Notes: generated from the letters alone by a model not told the origin. A stretch of DNA of 6,086 nt from Candidatus Bathyarchaeota archaeon (GCA_013619005.1 JABXKY010000306.1:1-6086), one strand, 5' to 3'; counted from the stretch's first letter, positions 1-5,667 are shown. Numbers and translations: made by a program.

Positions 1-630
1 CACGAGTTCCAGGTGCTCGCAGCCCAGGGATGGGCGGTGATGTACATCAACCCCTGGGGAAGCGGGGGCTACTACGAGGCTTTCCAAGCTGGGTTACCGG
101 GAAACTACCATGAGCAGGACTATGACGACCTCATGAAGTCCGTTGATGTGGTCATAGAGGCGAACCCGTGGGTGGACGCTGATAAACTAGGCGTCACCGG
201 CGGCAGCTACGGCGGGGTCATGACCAACTGGATCATCACCCAGACAACCAGGTTCGCAGCGGCGGTTACCCTCAGGAGCATATCCAACTGGATGAGCTTC
301 TACGGGGTCAGCGACATTGGGTGGACCTTCGGCAAGACCGAGTTGGGGGGCGACTGGTGGGACATGCTTGACACGTTCATGGAGAAGAGCCCCATAACCC
401 ACGTCAAGAAAGTGACGACGCCCACCTTGATCATCCACAGCGAGGAGGACTACCGTTGCCCCATTGAGCAGGGAGAGCAGCTGTTCGTGGCGCTGAAGGT
501 GCTGGGCGTGGAGACCGAGTTCATCAGGTTCCCGGGTGAGAGTCATGAGCTCAGCAGGTCGGGCAAGCCAAAGCACAGGGCGGAGCGGCTTGAGCATATG
601 GTCCGCTGGTTCAAGAAGTACCTTGGCTAG
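1..630 (+). CDS. S9-family serine peptidase (acylaminoacyl-peptidase/prolyl-oligopeptidase type), C-terminal part, 5' end outside window
   Basis: The reading frame is open from base 1 with no start in the window, and 209 residues of the alpha/beta-hydrolase domain are visible. The nucleophile elbow GGSYGG places the catalytic Ser at codon 205-207. The acid is the Asp at 448-450 in HSEEDYRCP, and the His is at 544-546 in GESHELSR. The order and spacing are those of S9 peptidases, and the segment YINPWGSGGY near the start is typical of the S9C/acylaminoacyl-peptidase group. Family members cut short peptides or remove acylated N-terminal residues, with access gated by an N-terminal beta-propeller, which would lie upstream of the window. 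No membrane segment is seen in the visible part, so a cytosolic location is likely but unproven. The stop codon overlaps that of the convergent antiporter gene. The fold and triad are secure; the exact subfamily and substrate are not. Confidence 0.93.
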   Translation, partial: HEFQVLAAQGWAVMYINPWGSGGYYEAFQAGLPGNYHEQDYDDLMKSVDVVIEANPWVDADKLGVTGGSYGGVMTNWIITQTTRFAAAVTLRSISNWMSFYGVSDIGWTFGKTELGGDWWDMLDTFMEKSPITHVKKVTTPTLIIHSEEDYRCPIEQGEQLFVALKVLGVETEFIRFPGESHELSRSGKPKHRAERLEHMVRWFKKYLG

Positions 631-1937
631 CTCTTTTCCCCATTCTTTTCGGGTTTCTCCGTCTCCTCAAGCTCCTCTGGGTCTATTCCCTCATCGATAA
701 AGGGAACCACGGGGTGAATCTGCTGTCTAGCGAGACCCGGAGCCACAACCGAGGTGAATACTATTGAGATCAGGACAATGGGAACCACGAGGTTTGTGAA
801 CATCTCGGAGCCGGGGAAGAAAATAGAGTCTGGATCGTATTTTGTTACGAGCTGGCTCAGGACAAGGCTGCCCGCGCCCTGGATGAAGAAGTAGCGCGTG
901 TATATGACCTGTTCGTCGGGGAAGCCCTGAATTTTACCGACCACGGTGGCGGTAATGAACCTGACAGCGATAATCAGGGAGGTCAGGAAGCCGCCCACCG
1001 CGATGGACGCGGGGTTAAGCTTCACGATGAGGCCCAGGTACACGAAGAACAGGGCCTTCATGAGGAACGTGATCTCGTCGTGGTACTCCCTGATCTTGCG
1101 CCTGTCAATCCTGGACCGCTTGTTCATTTTAAGGGACCTGGTGACAAAGGCGTAGTTCATGAGGACGACCCCGAACAGGAAGGCCGAGATGGGGCCACCG
1201 CCCCCGCCGCTGACTATCTCGGCGAACACATAAATGGGGAAAAGGGCGGCGATTGTGAGCATATAGTTCAGCGGCCTGTCCCTCAGCCTGCTGATGAACT
1301 CACCCCAAGTGAGGCCCGCACCAACGCCTATCAACGTCGACGTTATGAGGGCGAAGAGGATGTCCCTGACGGCCAGTTGTGGCCCAGCACCCGTGATGGT
1401 GACCATTTTGATGATGGTGACGACGCCCACAACTTTAATGGGATCGGCGAAGGTGGACTCCAGTTGCAGGAATGATCCTGACACACCCATCTCCTTTGAC
1501 TCGTTTCCGAGACTGTTGATGAGCCCAGTGATGGATACGCCGTCTATGCCACCCACCATGGCTCCTAGGAGGAGCCCGTTTACAAAGTTGAAATACTCAG
1601 GGAGAATTGTGCTCAGAGCGATGCCTACGGTAATAGATGTGGCCAGAAAGCTCACCATGGCCATGTTAAAGGCCCTGGCTGCGTTCCCAAGCAGGTGCTG
1701 AATGTTGAAGTTTAGTCCTGTGTTGAACGCGAAAAGCGCCACGGTCACGAGGAGCATGAGGTCGAATATATCCAGGAACAGCGTCGCATCGAAGAAACGT
1801 AGTATGGGCCCCAGTATCATCCCGAAAACCAGGAGCCAGACGATATCCGGGACCCTTGTCCTATTGTAGAATATCCCGCTGATGTAAGTAAGGAACAGAG
1901 TGGATGATATGAGAAGCAAAACTCGTTCGGCGTCCAT
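627..1937 (-). CDS. Cation:proton antiporter-like membrane protein (CPA/NhaP-type sodium/hydrogen exchanger domain)
   Basis: This is a 436-residue polytopic protein, probably exchanging Na+ or K+ for H+ across the cytoplasmic membrane. It shows about a dozen hydrophobic segments starting at residue 6. Core exchanger features are visible: GGID at 129-132, where NhaP proteins have a TDP-type motif, and LESTFADP at 159-166, matching the family ESxxND segment. E160, S161, D165 and D132 are kept, while the usual Asn before the Asp is Ala164. A Gly-rich stretch follows at 244-248. The tail from about residue 414 is hydrophilic and acidic, ending in Lys/Glu/Ser, with no TrkA-N or other cytoplasmic domain. 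I chose the ATG at 1937; a TTG one codon upstream (1940) is an alternative. A weak purine-rich AAGGTAAG lies about 8 bases upstream. It is divergent from a winged-helix regulator and convergent with the S9 peptidase. The fold is fairly sure; ion specificity cannot be read. Confidence 0.88.
   Translation of the reverse strand: MDAERVLLLISSTLFLTYISGIFYNRTRVPDIVWLLVFGMILGPILRFFDATLFLDIFDLMLLVTVALFAFNTGLNFNIQHLLGNAARAFNMAMVSFLATSITVGIALSTILPEYFNFVNGLLLGAMVGGIDGVSITGLINSLGNESKEMGVSGSFLQLESTFADPIKVVGVVTIIKMVTITGAGPQLAVRDILFALITSTLIGVGAGLTWGEFISRLRDRPLNYMLTIAALFPIYVFAEIVSGGGGGPISAFLFGVVLMNYAFVTRSLKMNKRSRIDRRKIREYHDEITFLMKALFFVYLGLIVKLNPASIAVGGFLTSLIIAVRFITATVVGKIQGFPDEQVIYTRYFFIQGAGSLVLSQLVTKYDPDSIFFPGSEMFTNLVVPIVLISIVFTSVVAPGLARQQIHPVVPFIDEGIDPEELEETEKPEKNGEKS
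631..650 (+). terminator. Possible T-rich terminator for the S9 peptidase gene, inside the antisense coding region
   Basis: Just after the peptidase stop, the plus strand has two TTTT runs within a pyrimidine-rich stretch. Archaeal RNA polymerase can terminate at such oligo-T tracts without a hairpin. On the other strand the same bases encode the Lys/Glu-rich tail of the antiporter (EKNGEKS). The call rests only on base composition and position. Confidence 0.35.
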
Positions 1938-1979
1938 CAAATTGCTTACCTTATCCCTGAGTTAGCGATTAATCCTATG

Positions 1980-1989
1980 ACTGATCAGT
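1980..1989. promoter_or_regulatory. Perfect 10-bp palindrome ACTGATCAGT, candidate operator
   Basis: ACTGATCAGT reads identically on both strands. It lies 43 to 52 bases upstream of the antiporter ATG. If the T run at 2011-2017 is the TATA box, the palindrome falls at the expected transcription start, where a bound dimeric repressor would block initiation. The divergent winged-helix gene encodes a likely dimeric DNA-binding protein and is the obvious candidate binder. No second copy was noticed upstream of that gene, so autoregulation through the same site is not supported. Confidence 0.4.
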
Positions 1990-2010
1990 TCTGTTTCATT
2001 GTCTACAAGG

Positions 2011-2017
2011 ATAAAAA
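2011..2017 (-). promoter_or_regulatory. Candidate TATA box for the antiporter gene
   Basis: Read on the minus strand this is TTTTTAT. A start about 26 bases downstream falls near 1988, giving a leader of about 50 bases before the ATG at 1937. The match is weak in an AT-rich region and other boxes are possible. Confidence 0.3.
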
Positions 2018-2045
2018 GACTTCTCAAAAGATGTTACATACGTCA

Positions 2046-2082
2046 ATTATCAGTATTAACCTACACTTAAAGAGTTGATAAT
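2046..2082. repeat. Inverted repeat ATTATCA ... TGATAAT
   Basis: Seven-base arms at 2046-2052 and 2076-2082 are exact reverse complements separated by 23 bases. Arm centres are about 30 bp apart, close to three helical turns, so both could face the same side of the DNA. It could be a paired regulator site, or chance in AT-rich sequence. Confidence 0.35.
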
Positions 2083-2176
2083 CAAAAGGGTAAGGTTTAT
2101 CCAGACGTTGTTTACAAATTTGGATTAATTGGAGTATAGTTATTTCCGTTTTACCACCATTATAAAAAGATGAAGG

Positions 2177-2184
2177 TTTAAATA
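2177..2184 (+). promoter_or_regulatory. TATA box for the winged-helix regulator gene
   Basis: TTTAAATA lies 39 to 46 bases before the ATG at 2223, preceded by purine-rich GATGAAGG, which could serve as a TFB recognition element. The predicted start near 2207 leaves a leader of about 16 bases that still includes the GGTGA ribosome-binding site at 2211-2215. A second box, TATAAAAA at 2161-2168, is a weaker alternative. Confidence 0.6.
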
Positions 2185-2222
2185 GTATGACCCTCTTGTT
2201 TCAGCCCGTTGGTGACTAAGAA

Positions 2223-2597
2223 ATGACATTAACTATTGATACCGCAAATGACGGACTTGCGATGGTCCTAAAGGACTACCAAGAAGTAGCTCTATATTAC
2301 CTATGGCGCATCGACGGAAAAGGCGCATCAAGCCGCGACGTATGGATGCAGGTAAATGACGACCTAGCCGGAAAGCGAACCATAAGCCGAGCATCGATCA
2401 TCAACTTCCTTAACTCCATGGTAGACGAGGGTGTGCTAAACTACACGGAGATTACAGGGAAGGGTGGACACAGGCGTATCTACTCAGCCAAGTACAACGA
2501 GGCCGAGTTCAAGGAATACGTTGCAAAAGTGGTCCTAAAGAACCTGCTCCGAGACTTCCCCGACGAGACCCGAAAAGTCCTGTCAGAAGTCAAGTAA
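2223..2597 (+). CDS. Small winged-helix transcriptional regulator, BlaI/MecI-like
   Basis: The product is a 124-residue protein and probable dimeric DNA-binding regulator. A first helix spans about residues 17-30 (KDYQEVALYYLW), the same place as the 'xxEwevMkilW' helix of BlaI-type repressors. A second helix lies at 36-48, the recognition helix at 53-68 (TISRASIINFLNSMVDEG), and a beta wing at 70-88 with the basic Gly-rich tip TGKGGHRR. A C-terminal helical part at 92-122 could provide dimerisation. The length is typical of the family. The ATG at 2223 is set by GGTGA at 2211-2215 and a TATA box at the right distance. It is divergent from the antiporter, suggesting it controls that gene or itself. 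Codon use is odd: 7 of 8 Arg codons are CGN (four CGA), and CTA is the commonest Leu codon, while the neighbours favour AGG. PadR or MarR kinship is an alternative. The effector is unknown; no sensory domain is seen. Confidence 0.8.
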   Translation: MTLTIDTANDGLAMVLKDYQEVALYYLWRIDGKGASSRDVWMQVNDDLAGKRTISRASIINFLNSMVDEGVLNYTEITGKGGHRRIYSAKYNEAEFKEYVAKVVLKNLLRDFPDETRKVLSEVK

Positions 2598-2602
2598 ACA
2601 TA

Positions 2603-2622
2603 TCTTTTTTAATTTATTTTTT
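2603..2622 (+). terminator. Oligo-T terminator after the winged-helix gene
   Basis: Two T6 runs (2605-2610 and 2617-2622), separated by an AT-only spacer, begin 8 bases after the stop codon. This is the usual look of an archaeal intrinsic terminator and separates the regulator from the M20 gene. Confidence 0.65.
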
Positions 2623-2646
2623 ATTCCAATCAAGATCTGCTAGTTG

Positions 2647-2653
2647 TTTTATA
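2647..2653 (+). promoter_or_regulatory. Candidate TATA box for the M20 peptidase-like gene
   Basis: TTTTATA lies about 34 to 40 bases before the TTG start at 2687. Transcription would begin near 2675, so the leader would be only about 12 bases, starting at or just before the GTGAG that could pair with 16S rRNA. Confidence 0.5.
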
Positions 2654-2686
2654 CCATAAACTGGACGTAGATACTGTGAGCCCATT

Positions 2687-4210
2687 TTGGCAAATTTAAC
2701 AGAGGCAAAGAAGACGGCGTTCAAGTGGATAGACGACAACGCCGAGAGAATCTCAGATTTCCACAGCCGGATATGGAACTACGCCGAGTCCAGCTTCCGC
2801 GAATACAGGTCAGCAAAGGCGCTTGTGAAGTTCCACAGGGAGGAGGGTTTCAAGGTAGAGCACGGTGTTGCGGGTATGCCGACCGCGTACATCGCATCGT
2901 GGGGTGACGGTAGACCCGTTCTCTCGACGTACACGGAGTATGATGCAACACCATCGGCGGCCCAAGACCTTGTGCCCTACAAGTCAGCGGCCAACCCATA
3001 CAAGGCGGGGCACTCTGACCCCCACAGCGCCCTAGGAGTGGCGGCTCTATCGGCCTCGGTGGCGTTGAAGCACGCCATGGAGAAACATGGCATTGAAGGG
3101 ACTATCAAGGTCTTTGGAACACCGGCCGAGAAGGTGTGCGCCAAGAGCTGGTTCGCCGCCAAGGGCTGCTTCAAGGGACTTGACGCCATGGTGGGGTGGC
3201 ACCCCAGGGCCTACACGACGGTCCAGTACGAGACCCAGTGGGGCAGCTACTGGAACGTGGCCTTCATTTTTGAGTGTGATGAGCCCGAGAAATGGATGGC
3301 GTACGCCGAGGACCTCCCGAGAAACGCACGTGCTCCGGGCGCTCTTGACGCCGTTGCCATGATGTTCACCACGACCAAGTACACTAAGGAGGCGATGCTG
3401 CCCAGGACCGGTCTCTGGACCATCAACGAGGCAATAATGGCGGCGGGACAGGCAACCGCGGACAACATATCCCCAAAGATTGGGATAATCCAGTACGCGT
3501 TCAGGAGCCCCAGCCTGATACAGCAGAACCAGATCGCCAAGATACTAATAAACAACGCCGAGAGCGTCGCCAGGATTACAGGCACGAAGCTCACCGTGCG
3601 CTGGGTCACAAAGCAGAGGACGGGCCTCTTCAACAAGGCGCTGGCGGACCTCTCCTATGAGAACCTGGAGCTCATCGGTGCACCCAAGTTCACGGACGGC
3701 GATAAGGAGATCGCCAACGAGCTGTTGAGGAACATGGGGTACCCCGAGCAGGAGGAACCATACAACGAGGAGCTGACCACCCCGCAGGAATGGGAACGGA
3801 TGTGGAGGAGCGGCATCCCGAGTCACCAGAAAAAGCATGGGAGCGACGACTACGTTGAGTTCCAGTGGCACTGCCCCGGCGTCTGGATACAGGTCTACAG
3901 GCCCCAGATCAGGGTCCCAGGTGTGAGGCTGCCAAGGTGGCCCCACTTCTACCTGGGAGGCAAAAAGGGCCCCATCGACAGGACCATCTACACCGCGGCT
4001 AAGGCAATCAGCGGCACGTTGATGGACCTTGCGGAGGATCCATTGAAGCTCAAGGCATGCAAGGACGAGTGGGCCGAGAGGATCAAGCACGAGTACGAGG
4101 CGCCTCAGCTTGACCCCGAGTGGGATCCCCCAATCGACCTGCCGTGGCCCGAGTACGTGGTCACCGAGAGGGGGCACGACTGGCACATCCCGACGCCGGG
4201 GAGGAAGTAA
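2687..4210 (+). CDS. AbgB-like M20 metallopeptidase/amidohydrolase homologue with altered active site
   Basis: This 507-residue protein aligns end to end, from memory, with E. coli AbgB, a subunit of the p-aminobenzoyl-glutamate hydrolase. Matching landmarks are TEYDA at 83-87, the metal-loop segment AGHSDPHSALG at 107-117, GTPAEK at 144-149, WHP at 171-173, ALDAV at 219-223, SDDYVEFQW at 386-394 and a C-terminal His420. The lid (dimerisation) domain is roughly 185-310. The C-terminus is Pro/Trp-rich, as in AbgB relatives. Three key positions differ: the metal-binding Cys is Asp111, the second Glu of the EE pair is Lys149, and the lid His aligns without gaps to Glu208. Hydrolase activity is therefore uncertain. 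The start is TTG at 2687 with GTGAG (2676-2680) six bases upstream; the first in-frame ATG is codon 64, after conserved sequence, so TTG is needed. No AbgA or AbgT partner is nearby. Family is confident; the substrate is unknown. Confidence 0.88.
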   Translation: MANLTEAKKTAFKWIDDNAERISDFHSRIWNYAESSFREYRSAKALVKFHREEGFKVEHGVAGMPTAYIASWGDGRPVLSTYTEYDATPSAAQDLVPYKSAANPYKAGHSDPHSALGVAALSASVALKHAMEKHGIEGTIKVFGTPAEKVCAKSWFAAKGCFKGLDAMVGWHPRAYTTVQYETQWGSYWNVAFIFECDEPEKWMAYAEDLPRNARAPGALDAVAMMFTTTKYTKEAMLPRTGLWTINEAIMAAGQATADNISPKIGIIQYAFRSPSLIQQNQIAKILINNAESVARITGTKLTVRWVTKQRTGLFNKALADLSYENLELIGAPKFTDGDKEIANELLRNMGYPEQEEPYNEELTTPQEWERMWRSGIPSHQKKHGSDDYVEFQWHCPGVWIQVYRPQIRVPGVRLPRWPHFYLGGKKGPIDRTIYTAAKAISGTLMDLAEDPLKLKACKDEWAERIKHEYEAPQLDPEWDPPIDLPWPEYVVTERGHDWHIPTPGRK

Positions 4211-4230
4211 CTCCCCCAGTCCCCCATTAA

Positions 4231-4237
4231 TTTTAAA
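4231..4237 (+). promoter_or_regulatory. Possible TATA box for the helical hypothetical gene
   Basis: TTTTAAA in ATTAATTTTAAAC stands in an otherwise C-rich 51-base gap. A start about 26 bases downstream would fall near 4260, almost on the ATG at 4262, giving a leaderless message. Read-through from the M20 gene with the Shine-Dalgarno at 4247-4254 is the alternative. Confidence 0.4.
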
Positions 4238-4246
4238 CATGTGAAA

Positions 4247-4254
4247 GGAGGGAG
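4247..4254 (+). promoter_or_regulatory. Shine-Dalgarno GGAGGGAG deciding the start at 4262
   Basis: A strong purine-rich ribosome-binding site ends 7 to 10 bases before the ATG at 4262. An in-frame GTG at 4241 lies upstream of it, so using that GTG would put the site inside the coding region. This favours the ATG. Confidence 0.6.
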
Positions 4255-4261
4255 ATTCTAC

Positions 4262-4735
4262 ATGGTGTCGCCCCCCTACGACGAGGTGAAGGAAATAGTC
4301 GAGTTCAGGCTCAACCAGACACATGAGTTGCTGGAGGAGTTCGAATATGATCTCCACAAGTGCAACCCTGAGGAATTTTATGCTTTCCTGCTGGGAGACA
4401 AGATCGCCAACAAGAGGGTTACAGTCAGGGACATACTGGGCAGCGAGTACCTGATGCTCCATGTCGCGGTGGAGATAAGCGAATTCATCAAGATGGGCAT
4501 CGAGATAGGGGAAAAGACGGTCTCAGGTAACCCGCCTGAGAAGGTTTACGAGGCCCACCTGAAGGCAGCCGATTACGAGATGGGCTACGCGTTGCTGCTT
4601 GAGGACTACTACTGGATGAAGCACAGGCTCGGCTACCTGGTCAGGATGATCGAGGGCGACGAGGGCCTGCCGGAGGCGCTGAAGGCTGCCGCGATCCAGA
4701 TTTATGACAGCTTCAAGCCCTACAAGGATTATTAG
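4262..4735 (+). CDS. Hypothetical acidic all-helical protein, family not recognised
   Basis: I do not recognise this 157-residue protein. It appears almost wholly helical: amphipathic stretches at about 6-32 (rich in Glu, Leu and Phe), 53-85 and 90-132, with a last helix near 136-150 and an aromatic tail FKPYKDY. There is no signal peptide or membrane segment, so it is probably cytosolic. Glu, Asp and Tyr are abundant, and there are only a single Cys (34) and scattered His residues. I looked for ferritin-like ExxH pairs and HEPN RxxxxH motifs and found neither convincingly. A four-helix bundle is a reasonable structural guess. The gene starts 51 bases after the M20 gene on the same strand, so the two could be cotranscribed. 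I prefer ATG 4262 over the in-frame GTG at 4241 because a Shine-Dalgarno sits between them. Codon use (AGG for Arg, G/C at third positions) matches the neighbours, supporting a real gene. Confidence 0.75.
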   Translation: MVSPPYDEVKEIVEFRLNQTHELLEEFEYDLHKCNPEEFYAFLLGDKIANKRVTVRDILGSEYLMLHVAVEISEFIKMGIEIGEKTVSGNPPEKVYEAHLKAADYEMGYALLLEDYYWMKHRLGYLVRMIEGDEGLPEALKAAAIQIYDSFKPYKDY

Positions 4736-4738
4736 GCA

Positions 4739-4767
4739 CTGTTCTAAGGCTTTGAACGCCTGTTCTA
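4739..4767 (+). repeat. Direct repeat CTGTTCTA x2, 21-bp period, upstream of the SIMPL promoter
   Basis: CTGTTCTA occurs at 4739-4746 and again at 4760-4767. The 21-bp period equals two helical turns and the second copy ends 9 bases before the TATA box, a position suited to an activator. An AGGC/GCCT mini-hairpin (4747-4750 and 4758-4761) lies between and overlaps the second copy. Confidence 0.4.
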
Positions 4768-4776
4768 TTTGATGGG

Positions 4777-4783
4777 TATATAT
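4777..4783 (+). promoter_or_regulatory. TATA box for the SIMPL-protein gene
   Basis: TATATAT lies 32 to 38 bases before the ATG at 4815. Transcription would begin near 4806, giving a leader of about 9 bases. The gene is therefore probably transcribed on its own rather than only from upstream. Confidence 0.65.
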
Positions 4784-4814
4784 CCCTCGCGTCTCATTGG
4801 GGGATTGAACAAAA

Positions 4815-5657
4815 ATGAATAAGAATCAACAAGCGTTCGCGGTATCCGCTATCTGCCTTAGCATCATACTGGCAGGGGCCATCATCGCGTACAGACCAGG
4901 CGCAGTCGAGATGGACGCTGGACTCCCAGCAGGTTTCCGCTACCCCAGCGGGGTAGGTGTAAGCCAGGGAATACCGGCACTTTACACCTCACCCACATCA
5001 ACCCTCGTCTCTGAGGAGGCCACACAGAAGACCATCAGTCTGACGGGAGCTGGAACGGCATCGGCGACAGCTGATGAGGCCACCATCAGGATGGGCGTCG
5101 AGGTGACGAAGGACAGCGCGGCTGAGGCTATCTCAGACAACGCGGAATCAATGGCAGAGGTCATTGATGCGCTGCTGCTTCAAGGCATAAGCGAGGACGA
5201 TATCCAGACAACAAGTTACAGCGTCTACCCCCAGTACGACTGGACTGAGGATGGAAGGGTCCTCCTTGGATACACGGTCACCAATATGGTACAGGTCACG
5301 GTCAAGGACCTTGACATTGTAGGCGACGTCATCGATGCAGCGGGCAGCGCAGGCGCCAACAGGATGGACGGCATCAGCTTTGGCTTGAGCGATGCGAAGA
5401 TGCAGGAGCTCAAGAACACGGCATACATACTAGCGCTGGGCGACGCCACTGACAAGGCGGAGCTGATCGCGGAGACCCTCGGACTGACCATCAGCGGCGT
5501 CCAGAGCGTCACCGAGAACAGCTACGTTCCCGCAAGGACCTACGTTGAGACCGCGGAGATGGGAGGCGATATGGCAATGTCAAGGGCACCCACACCCATC
5601 ATCAGCGGCGACCTGAGCGTATCAGTGAACGTACACATAGTGTTCCTGTTCCAGTAG
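4815..5657 (+). CDS. Membrane-anchored SIMPL (DUF541/YggE-like) domain protein
   Basis: The 280-residue protein has a hydrophobic N-terminal helix at about 7-25, which fits a signal anchor or uncleaved signal. A Gly/Pro/Ser-rich linker runs to about residue 70, so the domain probably faces outward. The SIMPL domain fills about 72-280. It opens with ISLTGAGTASATADEATI (74-91), as in YggE and BP26 proteins, continues with GISEDDIQTTSYSVYPQY (124-141), GYTVTNMVQVTV (152-163) and the helix KNTAYILALGDATDKAELIAE (200-220), and ends with the strand GDLSVSVNVHIVF. Bacterial relatives have been linked to oxidative stress and form oligomeric rings; the archaeal function is unknown. The ATG at 4815 is chosen because it precedes the anchor directly and fits the TATA spacing; GGGGGA at 4799-4804 is a poor ribosome site. 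It is convergent with the GNAT-like gene. Confidence 0.9.
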   Translation: MNKNQQAFAVSAICLSIILAGAIIAYRPGAVEMDAGLPAGFRYPSGVGVSQGIPALYTSPTSTLVSEEATQKTISLTGAGTASATADEATIRMGVEVTKDSAAEAISDNAESMAEVIDALLLQGISEDDIQTTSYSVYPQYDWTEDGRVLLGYTVTNMVQVTVKDLDIVGDVIDAAGSAGANRMDGISFGLSDAKMQELKNTAYILALGDATDKAELIAETLGLTISGVQSVTENSYVPARTYVETAEMGGDMAMSRAPTPIISGDLSVSVNVHIVFLFQ

Positions 5658-5667
5658 GCGCGGGAAT

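Larger units (their letters stand above)
1938..2222. promoter_or_regulatory. Divergent AT-rich control region between antiporter and winged-helix gene
   Basis: These 285 bases carry no convincing gene and are visibly richer in A and T than the flanking genes. They must hold the promoters of two divergent genes. They contain a perfect palindrome (1980-1989), a minus-strand TATA-like T run (2011-2017), a small ATGT-T-ACAT dyad (2031-2039), an ATTATCA/TGATAAT inverted repeat (2046-2082), two AAGGTTTA copies (2092-2099 and 2173-2180) and two plus-strand TATA-like boxes (2161-2168 and 2177-2184). The length is generous for a compact archaeal genome, which suggests regulated promoters. Confidence 0.6.

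Noticed and set aside
187..597. Minus-strand open frame opposite the S9 peptidase
   Set aside because: It is antisense to the catalytic domain with a full Ser-Asp-His triad, and its product resembles no protein family.
1080..1475. Plus-strand open frames opposite the antiporter
   Set aside because: The antiporter on the minus strand has membrane segments and family motifs throughout; the plus-strand products are low-complexity and have no plausible start signals.
2598..2686. Small gene or RNA in the gap between the regulator and the M20 gene
   Set aside because: The 89 bases are accounted for by a T-rich terminator and a TATA box; no open frame with a ribosome site or stable fold is visible.
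4241..4261. GTG at 4241 as the start of the helical hypothetical protein
   Set aside because: The extra seven residues are encoded by the Shine-Dalgarno itself (GGAGGGAG), and the possible TATA box would start transcription downstream of this GTG.
3545..4462. Long open frame (305 codons) on the minus strand opposite the M20 gene and the next gene
   Set aside because: It mirrors two plus-strand genes with clear homology or ribosome sites, spans their boundary, and its product shows no recognisable domain. It is a by-product of G/C-rich third positions.
4747..4761. AGGC/GCCT hairpin as a terminator after the helical hypothetical gene
   Set aside because: The stem is only 4 bp with a 7-base loop and no T run follows directly; archaeal termination does not usually need such a hairpin.
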